Below, piece after piece: positions 33,529 through 42,417 of a stretch of 48,264 nucleotides of DNA. The stretch is taken from contig JBDKKY010000003.1 of the NCBI GenBank assembly GCA_039795875.1, forward strand, positions 1 to 48,264, read 5' to 3'. The translations under genes were made by a program, and so were the position numbers. Position 1 is the first letter of the stretch, and the number at the start of each line of letters is the position of its first letter. Below the pieces are notes generated by a model. It was not told the origin of the DNA. It saw nothing but the letters and a program-made list of their open reading frames with translations, and made no database searches. This DNA is from CAIZLB01 sp039795875. GTDB lineage: Bacteria > Patescibacteriota > Minisyncoccia > Phycocordibacterales > CAIZLB01.

Positions 33529-34206
33529 ATGATCACATACACTGATACCAATTTCATGGATTTGATTCAACCAGGTGAAGTGTTTTTGATAAATACTGAC
33601 CTGTCGTTCGCAGATCGAGTTGAATCACTGAAGGATCAAGGCTATACAGGCCAAATCGATGTTGTTTCTATAACCAATCAATCTATGGGTATGGAAGATG
33701 TTGACTATGCTATACAACAGATTCAAAAAAAGGCCGAAGGAGGCATAAAGACTGTGTTTGTCGTATTTGATCAAATGAGTTTGCCTGCCCAGAATGCATT
33801 TTTGAAGACCTTGGAAGATGTGACTCTTGATACCTGTATCTTTCTCTATGTCTCTCGTCAAACAACTCTTTTGTCAACAGTACTGTCAAGAGTGGCGGCA
33901 ATTGAATTGGACACCATCGTCGATATTGCGGCTGATGAAAAGTCAAAAGTATTTTTCTCATATACCCAGCTCATGAAAGAGCAGAGTGTGGGCAAGCGAT
34001 TGGAAATGATTAAGCCTATTATAAAAAAATTTGATGATGATGTGATTAGCAAACAAGATATTATTTCATGGATTTCACGATTGTATGCCAGCGCGTCTCA
34101 CAAATCAGAAACCAGAATCGTTTTTTCTGAGTCTATTGTATTGTTGCAACAACCAAGTACGTTGGTGAAGTATGTTTTAGAGTACATGGTGTCTTTTTCT
34201 CACTAA
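33529..34206 (+). CDS. DNA polymerase III delta'-like protein
   Basis: The 225-residue protein resembles the AAA+ clamp-loader delta' core: FVVFDQMSLPAQNAFLKTLED followed by LSTVLSRVAAIEL, corresponding to the SRC-motif region. It lacks a Walker A and a zinc module, as delta' subunits may, but is short. It should help load the sliding clamp (inference). It starts 10 nt after mreB without its own -10 box, so the two are likely one transcript. Confidence 0.75.
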   Translation: MITYTDTNFMDLIQPGEVFLINTDLSFADRVESLKDQGYTGQIDVVSITNQSMGMEDVDYAIQQIQKKAEGGIKTVFVVFDQMSLPAQNAFLKTLEDVTLDTCIFLYVSRQTTLLSTVLSRVAAIELDTIVDIAADEKSKVFFSYTQLMKEQSVGKRLEMIKPIIKKFDDDVISKQDIISWISRLYASASHKSETRIVFSESIVLLQQPSTLVKYVLEYMVSFSH

Positions 34207-34240
34207 AATTAAATCCGCCTTTGGCGAGACTAAGAAAAAA

Positions 34241-34270
34241 ACCCGGCCATACTTTCGTACGGACGCGGGT
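34241..34270 (-). terminator. Terminator of the 130-residue orphan gene
   Basis: On the minus strand ACCCG...CCGTAC-GAAA-GTATGG...CGGGT forms a stem capped by a GNRA loop. One position is G-U only in the minus-strand RNA, supporting this orientation. Seven T follow (34234-34240). Confidence 0.85.
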
Positions 34271-34300
34271 CGAGTGAGAAGAGACGGAAGATGTGTTGGT

Positions 34301-34693
34301 CTACTCCGGACACTCCTCGGTGAGCTGAGCAATAATTTGTTCGGCGACCAGATGCTCATCACCAGGTGTGATCCGGATAATGCGAGCGGTCTTCCGAGGG
34401 CCCACAACTCCTTCTCCAGGCGGTTCATCCCATAAGCTCACTTCCAGATGATGAATCTTGACGGTGTCGGTCTCATCTTGCTGGTGTCTGCCTACTAACA
34501 GGTGTACGCTCCAGGTGAGTATTGGTGAAGGAATCTCAGCGAGGTGTACCAGAAATGAGTGTACCCTCAAGTGGATCGCGTGCTGTTGCATGGCGAGAGT
34601 ACCAAACTCCATTGCTGATGGCTCGCGGAATTTGAATGTGTTGGCAAACCCGGGTGCGGCTTCGGTGATGTAATTGATAAGAACTGTGGTCAT
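34301..34693 (-). CDS. Orphan protein, 130 residues, G+C-richer unit
   Basis: I recognise no family. The product has no signal peptide; it contains MQQHAIHLRVHSFLVHLAE, a VHLLVGRHQQDETDTVKIHHL stretch (one region) and ends ARIIRITPGDEHLVAEQIIA, a pattern consistent with a small beta-rich domain. It is unrelated in codon use to mreB nearby. It has a near-consensus promoter (TTGACT-17-TATAAT), a leader of about 40 nt without Shine-Dalgarno, and its own terminator. Confidence 0.65.
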   Translation of the reverse strand: MTTVLINYITEAAPGFANTFKFREPSAMEFGTLAMQQHAIHLRVHSFLVHLAEIPSPILTWSVHLLVGRHQQDETDTVKIHHLEVSLWDEPPGEGVVGPRKTARIIRITPGDEHLVAEQIIAQLTEECPE

Positions 34694-34735
34694 TGGTTAG
34701 AGGGAAGATGTTGAAGGTTCAGGACGTATAAGCAT

Positions 34736-34764
34736 ATTATATCATATATAGAAGATACAGTCAA
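34736..34764 (-). promoter_or_regulatory. Promoter TTGACT-17-TATAAT of the 130-residue orphan gene
   Basis: On the minus strand TTGACT (34759-34764) and TATAAT (34736-34741) are 17 bp apart, one mismatch from consensus. Confidence 0.8.
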
Positions 34765-34863
34765 AGCAGTCATTTTACCCTCTGTATTCTTTTTTGTTAA
34801 ATTGTCCACAACATGCTTTAGCCTCGTGTAGTATCTTATACATGTGGGGTATATAATATTTAT

Positions 34864-35601
34864 ATGAAAAAGATATTTACAATTTTGGTTTTGTCGGCGG
34901 TCATAGTAATCATAATTGTTTGGAATGTACGTGCGTCTATTGAAAATAAGGATAATGCCGCCCAAACCCTTAGAGTTGTGGGTGATAAGACTCTCACTGG
35001 TAAAGGAACGGCGATTTCGGGATTTCCGGATGATAAACCTATTCTGGATGCAATGGATACAGCTAATAATTCAGTACCTGAAAAACCATATTCTCAAAAA
35101 ATCTGTGGCGATAGTCGGGCATGTAACTATAATCCAGCAGGCCCCTCAATCGGCCAGTACTCTTGTATGTATGCAGTCTATGATATGGCTTTTGGCTCTC
35201 GAAATGCTCGAACATGTCAACCTTCAAAGACTAACGCCGAGTTAGAGGTAATCCCTGACTTTGCACCAAACAGTAACTATGGTTACCCAGCCAATGGACG
35301 AACATGTAGTCTGAGTCCAGACTCATTGAATATCCATGTGCATAAATGGTCTTATGACAGCGAGGGAAATCTTGCTTCGAATACTAATTATTTTCTAGGA
35401 AGTTACTCAGGTCATTGGTCACATACTCCTGCAGAGAATAAAAAGATTTTGACCCAAGACGCTAAAGATTGGCAAGGTAAGAGTGCTTGTAAACAGATGG
35501 CAGAGTTTGAGAAGGCACAAAATACAACTCAACAGACCAAGCCTGCAACCCAGGCACCAAAGTATTTGATCAAGAACCCTTTGAATGGTATGGGCAAGTA
35601 A
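34864..35601 (+). CDS. Exported cysteine-containing protein with one CNYNP motif
   Basis: The 245-residue protein starts with a signal anchor (KKIFTILVLSAVIVIIIVW). Residues about 80-100 read CGDSRACNYNP then SCMY, matching the C-D-ACNYNP-SC-Y repeat found in multiple copies in large secreted proteins of Bacteroidetes. Further Cys residues and a His/Trp-rich stretch (HVHKWSYD, GHWSHTP) follow, then a Gln/Thr-rich tail. TATAAT at 34852-34857 is 6 nt before the ATG. Function unknown; an extracytoplasmic disulphide-stabilised role is inferred. Confidence 0.7.
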   Translation: MKKIFTILVLSAVIVIIIVWNVRASIENKDNAAQTLRVVGDKTLTGKGTAISGFPDDKPILDAMDTANNSVPEKPYSQKICGDSRACNYNPAGPSIGQYSCMYAVYDMAFGSRNARTCQPSKTNAELEVIPDFAPNSNYGYPANGRTCSLSPDSLNIHVHKWSYDSEGNLASNTNYFLGSYSGHWSHTPAENKKILTQDAKDWQGKSACKQMAEFEKAQNTTQQTKPATQAPKYLIKNPLNGMGK

Positions 35602-35621
35602 GGCAAATAATGTAGAGCCAT

Positions 35622-35660
35622 AAAAAAGAATTGGTGAACGCAAGTTCACTATTCTTTTTT
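35622..35660 (+). terminator. Terminator with GCAA tetraloop
   Basis: AAAAAAGAAT-TG-GTGAAC-GCAA-GTTCAC-T-ATTCTTTTTT is a long near-perfect stem ending in a T run, after the exported-protein gene. Confidence 0.9.
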
Positions 35661-35697
35661 GTTATGGTGTTGTGTGTTGCGCTATCCACACACAAAA

Positions 35698-35764
35698 GTG
35701 GGATGAATGTGTTTCTAAATGTATCAGAGTGGTATAAAATGTTAACAAGTGGGAGAAAGTGGTA
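35698..35764 (+). promoter_or_regulatory. MraZ operator repeats upstream of mraZ
   Basis: Four GTGG(G/T)A boxes start at 35698, 35729, 35749 and 35759, that is at spacings of 31, 20 and 10 bp, close to whole helical turns. They alternate GTGGGA and GTGGTA. MraZ is known to bind tandem GTGG-type boxes and repress its own dcw operon. A TATAAA element overlaps the second box (35733-35738). Confidence 0.7.
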
Positions 35765-35779
35765 AATTATCAAAAACAT

Positions 35780-36238
35780 ATGTTTATAGGAGAATTCACA
35801 CACACCATAGACGAAAAGAAACGATTATCGCTTCCATCACGATTCCGAAAGGAGTTGGGAAAAAAAGTGATAGTAACATACGGATTCGACAACTGTTTGT
35901 TTATGTTTACTTTGTCTGAGTGGAAGAAAAAAGCCGCAGCGTTTGGAGACCTATCATTAGGTAATCCAGATTCACGAGCCTTCAATAGATTTATGTTTGG
36001 CGGTGCCGTTGAGGTTGATGTGGACAGTGCTGGACGTATTCTCATTCCAGATTTTCTTCGAGAATATACCAGTGCTCCAAATCAATCGGACAAAAAAAGT
36101 CCACAAAAATTAGTTTTCGCCGGGATACATACCCGAATCGAAATCTGGGAAGAAACAAGGTGGAAGGAATATAAGACACAAGTTATGAAGCAAGTGGATA
36201 CACTTGCGGCAAAACTAGGAGAAGCTGGAGCAATATAG
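35780..36238 (+). CDS. mraZ: Transcriptional regulator MraZ
   Basis: The ATG at 35780 gives the family start MFIGEFTHTIDEKKRLSLPS; the GTG at 35759 lies in the operator and is rejected. The 152-residue protein has two SpoVT/AbrB-like halves with DEKKRLSLPSRFRKEL and a second DSAGRILIPDFLREY motif. It binds the upstream boxes and heads the division/cell-wall cluster. Confidence 0.94.
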   Translation: MFIGEFTHTIDEKKRLSLPSRFRKELGKKVIVTYGFDNCLFMFTLSEWKKKAAAFGDLSLGNPDSRAFNRFMFGGAVEVDVDSAGRILIPDFLREYTSAPNQSDKKSPQKLVFAGIHTRIEIWEETRWKEYKTQVMKQVDTLAAKLGEAGAI

Positions 36239-36259
36239 GATCCCACTACAATCAACCGT

Positions 36260-37240
36260 ATGTCTGACACAACACATCTAGATACAAACACATATCCGAG
36301 ACACATCCCCGTACTTTTACAAGAAACATATCAGTATTTGGTAACCGACAATGCCAAAGCGCATCAAGGACAGCCGAAAACGTTTAACCATCTAGACTGT
36401 AACTTCGGTGATGCTGGTCACGTCGAGTACTTCGCAGAAACTGCCTCAAAAGCAGGAATACAGATGCAGATTCATGCTATTGATGCTGATCAAAATGCAA
36501 TTGACCGCGGTCAAGCATTTTTAAAGGCTAATACAGCTATAAAAGATGTGCCCATCACGGTTCATAAAGGCAACTTTAAAGACTTAGATGCTTTATTACC
36601 AGAAGGAATGCTCTTCGACAGTATATTGTTTGATCTTGGTTTAAGCACATATCAACTTGGTCCATCAATGAGAGGGTTTTCCTTCAAATTTAATGAGACA
36701 TTGGATATGAGATTCGAATCAGACTCATTGAATAGTGATAATCCGGAAGAGTTTACCGCTGAAGATATCGTCAATCACTGGTCAGCCGACAATATGGCTT
36801 TGATTCTACGAAACTACGCTGATGAGTCACGAGCTTGGAAAATAGTTCAGGCCATCATCGCGGAACGGGAGGCCGGTCCTATTAAAACCTCAAAGCAATT
36901 GGCTGATCTGATTGTCCGAACACTTGGGGAAAATAAAAAAACAGGAATTCACCCAGCGACTAAGACATTTCAAGCGTTACGTATCGCGGTCAACAATGAA
37001 ATCCAAATATTGAAAGATGTTCTGGCCCAAGTCCTGCCTCGACTAACTTCAGGCGGACGGGTGGCGGTGATCAGCTATCACAGTCTCGAAGACACAGTCA
37101 CCAAACAACAGTTTCGAGAATGGGAAACGGCAGAGCGGGGTAAAAGGATTAATAAAAAGATTATTATCCCTACTCGAGACGAACAAAAAGCCAATCCGAG
37201 ATCGCGGAGCGGCAAGCTACGAATTTTTCAAAAACAATAA
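36260..37240 (+). CDS. rsmH: 16S rRNA (cytosine-1402-N4) methyltransferase RsmH
   Basis: The 326-residue protein has HIPVLLQETYQYL at its N-terminus, a somewhat divergent motif I (LDCNFGDAGHVEYF), FDLGLSTYQL, the GFSFKFNETLDMRF region, and the C-terminal GGRVAVISYHSLED and NPRSRSGKLR motifs. It methylates C1402 of 16S rRNA. TACAAT at 36247-36252 is 7 nt before the ATG, suggesting an extra promoter after mraZ. Confidence 0.95.
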   Translation: MSDTTHLDTNTYPRHIPVLLQETYQYLVTDNAKAHQGQPKTFNHLDCNFGDAGHVEYFAETASKAGIQMQIHAIDADQNAIDRGQAFLKANTAIKDVPITVHKGNFKDLDALLPEGMLFDSILFDLGLSTYQLGPSMRGFSFKFNETLDMRFESDSLNSDNPEEFTAEDIVNHWSADNMALILRNYADESRAWKIVQAIIAEREAGPIKTSKQLADLIVRTLGENKKTGIHPATKTFQALRIAVNNEIQILKDVLAQVLPRLTSGGRVAVISYHSLEDTVTKQQFREWETAERGKRINKKIIIPTRDEQKANPRSRSGKLRIFQKQ

Positions 37241-37244
37241 TTAT

Positions 37245-37547
37245 ATGAAATTCAGAAAAAACACAATTCAATTAATCTCAAAAACCATGCTGGCCTTTGT
37301 TGTGCTTGGTATTGGAGCATATATCATTTGTGTTTATAACACTGTTTTGACAGTATCTAAGGCTGAAACCGTGAAATCTGAATTTCAAAAACTGCAGGTT
37401 TCGGTCAGTGAAAAAGAGCATGAGTATATTCAATCTGTCTCAAGCATCAATGTGGCTTATGCCGAAGGTCTGGGATATGTTCGAGTCGCTCAAGACAAAT
37501 TGGCCTATGTCGATCTAAGCAAAGACACATCATTGGCGGTCCGATAA
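37245..37547 (+). CDS. FtsL-like division protein
   Basis: The 100-residue bitopic protein has one membrane helix (residues about 14-32) followed by a coiled-coil-like region (AETVKSEFQKLQVSVSEKEH). Its position between rsmH and ftsI is the canonical ftsL slot, and FtsL proteins are poorly conserved in sequence. It would scaffold the FtsI/FtsW complex. It starts 4 nt after rsmH, so it is co-transcribed. Confidence 0.7.
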   Translation: MKFRKNTIQLISKTMLAFVVLGIGAYIICVYNTVLTVSKAETVKSEFQKLQVSVSEKEHEYIQSVSSINVAYAEGLGYVRVAQDKLAYVDLSKDTSLAVR

Positions 37548-37569
37548 TATGTTATAGTTGCTATAGTTT

Positions 37570-39372
37570 ATGCAGACATATATCAGCCGCGCACGAATAA
37601 TTTCTCTCCTTTTCATTTGTGGCGGGATTTTTTTGATTACTAAGCTGTATATTTTACAAGTTGCACGTCATGAAGTATATCGAGACCTTGCCGACAGACA
37701 ATATGTAAAGAAGAACAATGTGCCTGAAGACCGTGGATCTATATTTTTTACACTGAAGGATGGGACAGCTATCCCGGCAGCGACAATGAAGACTTATTAT
37801 ACGCTGTATATTAATGCAAAATCGTTGGATACCCAGATCAAAGCTGATAAATACACTAGTATCGGAGGACAAGTGCTGTCTGAAGTATCAGCTGTTCTGC
37901 CAGACCTGGAAGCCCGTCTCAAGAAGATACTGGACAACACTGCCACCAGTACTAGCGGGCAGCCATTGGTTCAAGTCAATCAAATGCACGAGGTGGCGGA
38001 GCGTATAAGCAGCACATACACTGAGTTGTACAAAAATCTAGATGAAGCACAAGTAGAACAAATTCAAAAATTAAACTTTAATTTCTTAGGGCTAGTAAAA
38101 GACAAAAAACGATATTACCCTGGAGGAGATTTGGCCTCACATGTTATCGGTCTTTTGGGATACAAAGGAGATGAATTGGCTGGACGATATGGGTTAGAAA
38201 AATTTTACCAAGCCAACCTGATGCGTAAAGAGTCGGCGTACACCAATTTCTTCGCTGATATTTTTTCAGGAGCTAAAAAGATGATTTCTGATACTGAGAA
38301 GTTTGAGGGCGATATATATACAACTATCGAGCCAGTAGTACAAAAAGAGTTGCAAAAAACAATTTCTCATATTCATCAAGATCAAAGCTCAGAACTTACT
38401 GGAGCGGTAGTTATGGACCCGTACACAGGCGAGATCTTGGCTATGGCAGAAGTTCCAAGTTTCAATCCTGAACAGACGAAGAACGTGAAGGACATCACGG
38501 TGTACAATAACGATATTGTCGACAGTGCTCATGAGATGGGATCTATTATCAAGCCATTAACCATGGCAGTAGGTATTGATACTGGTAAAGTTCATGCTGA
38601 ATCGACATATACTGACGAAGGATTCATCAAAGTTCGAGATCGAACCATGTATAACTTCGACAAAAAAGGTCGGGGGACTATCACAATGCAAACCGCTTTG
38701 TCACAGTCATTGAACACTGGTTTTGTGCATGTGGCTCAATTGGTGGGCAATGACGCCATGACCAAGTATTTTTATAAATTTGGTCTCGGTGAAAAAACTA
38801 TGATTGATTTACCTGATGAGTCGGCGCCGTTGACTCAAAACCTTAAGAAAGGAGATGTGGAACATGCCACCGCTTCATTTGGACAGGGTATTGCTATGAC
38901 GCCGCTTGGTACCATCCGGGCTTTGGCAGTTATTGCTAACGGTGGATATCTGGTTCAGCCACACGTGGTAAGCAAGATCAAATATTCGATTGGTACTGAA
39001 AAAACAATTGAGGTTTCTAAATTTAATAAAGACGACCAAATACTCAAAGATGATACCGCTGATGAAGTTCGACGCATGCTCGTCTATAACGTTGATAACA
39101 CACTATTGAATGGAAAGGGAAAGAATCCGCGGTACTCTATTGCTGCTAAGACTGGAACAGCCCAGATTGCTTCACCAAACGGCGGCTACTATCAAGATAG
39201 AAATATTCACACATTCATTGGATTTTTCCCAGCCTACAAACCCAAGGTGATAGTATTTATTTACACAGTTTGGCCAAAAAATGCCCAGTTCGCCTCAGAA
39301 TCATTAGCCAAATCATTTCTTGACTTAAGTAGCTTTTTGATCCAGTACTACGAGATTGCCCCAGACAGATAG
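37570..39372 (+). CDS. ftsI: Division-type penicillin-binding protein (FtsI/PBP2 class)
   Basis: The 600-residue protein has an N-terminal membrane anchor, a dimerisation domain (RYVKKNNVPEDRGSIFF-like start) and a transpeptidase domain with the catalytic motifs SIIK near residue 331, SLN near 380 and KTGTAQ near 528. It crosslinks septal peptidoglycan. No PASTA domains are present. TATAGT boxes lie 2 and 11 nt before the ATG, so a private promoter is possible. Confidence 0.93.
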   Translation: MQTYISRARIISLLFICGGIFLITKLYILQVARHEVYRDLADRQYVKKNNVPEDRGSIFFTLKDGTAIPAATMKTYYTLYINAKSLDTQIKADKYTSIGGQVLSEVSAVLPDLEARLKKILDNTATSTSGQPLVQVNQMHEVAERISSTYTELYKNLDEAQVEQIQKLNFNFLGLVKDKKRYYPGGDLASHVIGLLGYKGDELAGRYGLEKFYQANLMRKESAYTNFFADIFSGAKKMISDTEKFEGDIYTTIEPVVQKELQKTISHIHQDQSSELTGAVVMDPYTGEILAMAEVPSFNPEQTKNVKDITVYNNDIVDSAHEMGSIIKPLTMAVGIDTGKVHAESTYTDEGFIKVRDRTMYNFDKKGRGTITMQTALSQSLNTGFVHVAQLVGNDAMTKYFYKFGLGEKTMIDLPDESAPLTQNLKKGDVEHATASFGQGIAMTPLGTIRALAVIANGGYLVQPHVVSKIKYSIGTEKTIEVSKFNKDDQILKDDTADEVRRMLVYNVDNTLLNGKGKNPRYSIAAKTGTAQIASPNGGYYQDRNIHTFIGFFPAYKPKVIVFIYTVWPKNAQFASESLAKSFLDLSSFLIQYYEIAPDR

Positions 39373-39445
39373 TGATTTTTTATAAGAATTGTGTTACGAT
39401 AAGTCCTTATTGCTATTAAAATTTCTATTAAAAACAAATAAATTT

Positions 39446-40807
39446 ATGAATGAAAGAAAATCAAAAATCGTAGCCAAAATTGCAGATAACAACTGCGAGC
39501 CTGAATATATCGCAAAACTGGTAGATGCAGGTGTTGATGTTATGTGGTTAAATACTGCCCATCAAGACGAAGACGGTGCAACAGGGTGTATCAATCGTAT
39601 TCATGGCGTAACAGACAAGATGTCTATTTTGTTGGATACAAAAGGTCCAGAGACTCGAACAAAAAATGTAGAGACTCCTCTTGAGCTGAAAGCTGGTGAC
39701 CATGTGGTTTTTTCAGGTGACCTAGAATATAAAGGTGAAGATGTTATTGGTGTAGACTATCCAAATTTCCACAATGAAATTCCAGTAGGAGAACTCATCA
39801 CATATGATGATAACTCAATCGCTTTTACCGTCGTGGAAGTCGTTGATCGTGGCATAAAATGTGTTGTAAAAAATGGGGGAATTGTAAAAACTAAGAAAAG
39901 CCTAAACATCCCAAATGTGCATATAAACCTTCCATCACTTACTCCAAAAGATGTGGGCTTTGTACATTTTTCAGCTAAAAACAATGTCGATTTTATCATT
40001 CACTCATTTGTACGAAATGTACAAGATTTAAATGATATTAAAGAAATTCTAAAAGCGTATCCTGATTATAAAGGAAAGATTATTGCCAAGATCGAAAATC
40101 GAGAAGGATTCAATAATCGAGATGTCATTCTAGATAATTGCGACGGTTTGATGGTTGCGCGAGGAGATCTTATGGCTGAAGTTCCACTAGAAGAACTCCC
40201 ATATATGCAGAAGAAAATGGTTGAATCAACTTTGAAGAAAGGAAAGTATTGTATTGTGGCTACTCAAGTGCTGAAGAGTATGGTTAAGAACCCAAGTCCA
40301 ACTCGAGCGGAAGTGTGTGATATTGGAAATGCAGTTTTGGATGGAACACACGCCATTTCAATGAGTGATGAGACAGCTTTTGGTGATTATCCTCTGGAAG
40401 CTACAAACGTGATGTCACGAGTTATGAAATATACAGAAGACAAACGAGATGAACTAGTACACTTTACAACTGTTCCAGAAGTTGCAACAGCAGAATTTGC
40501 GTTTGCCAAAGAGATTGTCGCTGCTGCAGATAAGTCAGGTGTAAAAGCAATCGTTACCGCCATCTCACGAGATGCCAACAAAGCCATTTCAGCTTATCAT
40601 CCAAAGTCAATTATTATCGCTGGAGCTACTGATATCATGGATTACCGAAACATGACTCTTGGATATGCTATTCGACCAGTTATGGCTTCAACAATCAAAG
40701 ATGTAGTTGCCGCCGCAGGTCTTGCGGATGTAGACGCAGTGATGGTATGTGAAGAGATCGACGGAAAATTGATCTCTCGAGAAGCAAAAGTTTCCGAATT
40801 GCGATAA
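39446..40807 (+). CDS. pyk: Divergent pyruvate kinase
   Basis: The 453-residue protein has the pyruvate kinase order of domains: ILLDTKGPETRT, KIENREG with the catalytic Lys near 215, DGLMVARGDLMAEVPLEE, ATQVLKSMVKNPSPTRAEV and a C-terminal alpha/beta domain. Two normally invariant features differ: VMWLNTAH replaces V-R-N-F-S-H (Arg to Trp34, Ser to Ala) and MSDETA replaces LSGETA (Gly to Asp308). It may have altered metal or substrate use. The ATG at 39446 is preferred over 39389; TACGAT near 39395 may be its -10, giving a short leader. Confidence 0.88.
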   Translation: MNERKSKIVAKIADNNCEPEYIAKLVDAGVDVMWLNTAHQDEDGATGCINRIHGVTDKMSILLDTKGPETRTKNVETPLELKAGDHVVFSGDLEYKGEDVIGVDYPNFHNEIPVGELITYDDNSIAFTVVEVVDRGIKCVVKNGGIVKTKKSLNIPNVHINLPSLTPKDVGFVHFSAKNNVDFIIHSFVRNVQDLNDIKEILKAYPDYKGKIIAKIENREGFNNRDVILDNCDGLMVARGDLMAEVPLEELPYMQKKMVESTLKKGKYCIVATQVLKSMVKNPSPTRAEVCDIGNAVLDGTHAISMSDETAFGDYPLEATNVMSRVMKYTEDKRDELVHFTTVPEVATAEFAFAKEIVAAADKSGVKAIVTAISRDANKAISAYHPKSIIIAGATDIMDYRNMTLGYAIRPVMASTIKDVVAAAGLADVDAVMVCEEIDGKLISREAKVSELR

Positions 40808-40839
40808 AGTAAACCTCAATTTTCCCTAAAGAAAGTCTT

Positions 40840-40865
40840 AAGAACTGGCCTCAGCCGGTTCTTTT
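40840..40865 (+). terminator. pyk terminator
   Basis: AAGAACTGGC-CTCA-GCCGGTTCTT is a 10-bp stem (one G-T) followed by TT. The radC -10 box begins 19 bp further on. Confidence 0.75.
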
Positions 40866-40896
40866 GATGTTTGACACAGATGATATAATTACTTCC

Positions 40897-41709
40897 ATGC
40901 CAACCTCATCCATAAAAACAAAAAAGAATACGCCGATCGTATCTCCCTATGTTCAGATGAACCATGGAGATATTATGATGATTGAAGAATCACCGGTGTA
41001 TGGAACTACTCAAGCTTTACCTCAAAAATCATACATCTTAAAAATCAAGGACATTCCGACCTACGACAAGCCCCGAGAAAAGTTGATGACTCTTGGTCCC
41101 AATGCCTTAAGTTTGGTTGAGCTTTTATCTATTGTCTTAGGAACAGGTACCAAAAAAGAAGACGTCATGAGTATTGCCTCACGAGTAGTGTATGAGTATG
41201 GAAAAAGTGCATTGTCGAGCACTGATAGAACAGCAACCCAATTGGCCAAAGATTTAGACATTCCTCTAATAAAAGCCTGTCAGATTGTTGCGGCCGGAGA
41301 GATGGGTCGCCGACTATTTAGTAAAAATATAAGCGGCTTAGCTACTATTCGAACACCAGAAGACGTGTACGAATACACAAAAGACATGCACTCACTGCCA
41401 AAAGAACAGCTCCGGGGTTTGTATTTAGATACACATCATAAAGTGATTCACGACGAAGTGTTGTCCATTGGTACTATTAACGCCAGCATGGTTCATCCAC
41501 GTGAAGTTTTTAAACCTGCTATTGAGTATGGTGCAGCGGCACTGATCTTAGTTCACAATCATCCATCAGGTGTCAGTACTCCCAGTGAGTCAGATAAAAA
41601 GATCACAGAGCAGATTGTTGCTGCCGGCAAAGTGTTGGGTATCAATATCTTGGATCACGTCATTGTGACTCGAGACGGTTTTGCCAGTGTGCCAGTTGAT
41701 TATCAGTGA
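40897..41709 (+). CDS. radC: RadC-family JAMM-domain protein
   Basis: The 270-residue protein has the RadC N-terminal helix-hairpin-helix-like region (REKLMTLGPNALSLVELLSI) and the JAMM metal motif LVHNHPSGVSTPSESD near residue 230. The biochemical role of RadC is unsettled despite its name. TATAAT at 40884-40889 is 7 nt before the ATG at 40897, preferred over 40864. It is closely followed by rsmI. Confidence 0.92.
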   Translation: MPTSSIKTKKNTPIVSPYVQMNHGDIMMIEESPVYGTTQALPQKSYILKIKDIPTYDKPREKLMTLGPNALSLVELLSIVLGTGTKKEDVMSIASRVVYEYGKSALSSTDRTATQLAKDLDIPLIKACQIVAAGEMGRRLFSKNISGLATIRTPEDVYEYTKDMHSLPKEQLRGLYLDTHHKVIHDEVLSIGTINASMVHPREVFKPAIEYGAAALILVHNHPSGVSTPSESDKKITEQIVAAGKVLGINILDHVIVTRDGFASVPVDYQ

Positions 41710-41729
41710 TTTCAGAGTATAGTACTTCT

Positions 41730-42416
41730 ATGAAGGGAAAACTATACATTGTGGCAACTCCTATCGGAAATGCTGGAGATATAACCTTACGCGCTATTGA
41801 GACATTGAAAATAGTTGATGTTATTTGTGCTGAAGATACACGGGTAACTAAAAAGCTTTTATCAATGTATAAGATTGAAGATAAAAAAGTTTACGCTGTT
41901 AATGAATTTGCTGATGCCGGTAAAATCAAACATGTACTTGATGCTCTCGACGGAGGCAAGGATGTAGCCTTTTCATCAGACGCTGGAACACCTGGGATCT
42001 CTGACCCTGGAGCCTTGCTTGTCGCAGAAGCTCGTAAAGTTGGCATTACCATCGTACCGATTCCTGGAGTGTCTGCTGTGGCTACAGCCATGTCAGTTGC
42101 TGGCATCCGAGAGACCCCGTTTACATTTTATGGATTTTTGCCACACAAAAAGGGTAGACAAAAGATTTTGGATACACTCTTGGCACAAGAACACAGTATC
42201 ATACTGTATGAGTCTCCTCACCGTTTTCTGAAGCTATTGGCAGAATTACAGGAGCGAGTGGTGGCAGGAGTACAACTTGAAGTCACTGTCTGTCGAGAAT
42301 TAACCAAAATGTATGAAGATATACGAGTTGGGGCGCCAGCTGAACTTATTGAGTATTATACCGACCATGGAGATCAGGTGAGGGGTGAATTTGTTTTAAT
42401 AATTCGCAAGATCTAG
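41730..42416 (+). CDS. rsmI: 16S rRNA (cytidine-1402-2'-O) methyltransferase RsmI
   Basis: The 228-residue protein starts KGKLYIVATPIGNAGDITLR, has CAEDTRVTKKLL, SDAGTPGISDPG and FYGFLPHKKGRQ, all RsmI signatures. It methylates the ribose of C1402, the nucleotide whose base RsmH (also in this window) modifies. TATAGT at 41718-41723 is 6 nt before the ATG at 41730, preferred over 41706. Confidence 0.95.
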   Translation: MKGKLYIVATPIGNAGDITLRAIETLKIVDVICAEDTRVTKKLLSMYKIEDKKVYAVNEFADAGKIKHVLDALDGGKDVAFSSDAGTPGISDPGALLVAEARKVGITIVPIPGVSAVATAMSVAGIRETPFTFYGFLPHKKGRQKILDTLLAQEHSIILYESPHRFLKLLAELQERVVAGVQLEVTVCRELTKMYEDIRVGAPAELIEYYTDHGDQVRGEFVLIIRKI

Positions 42417-42417
42417 T

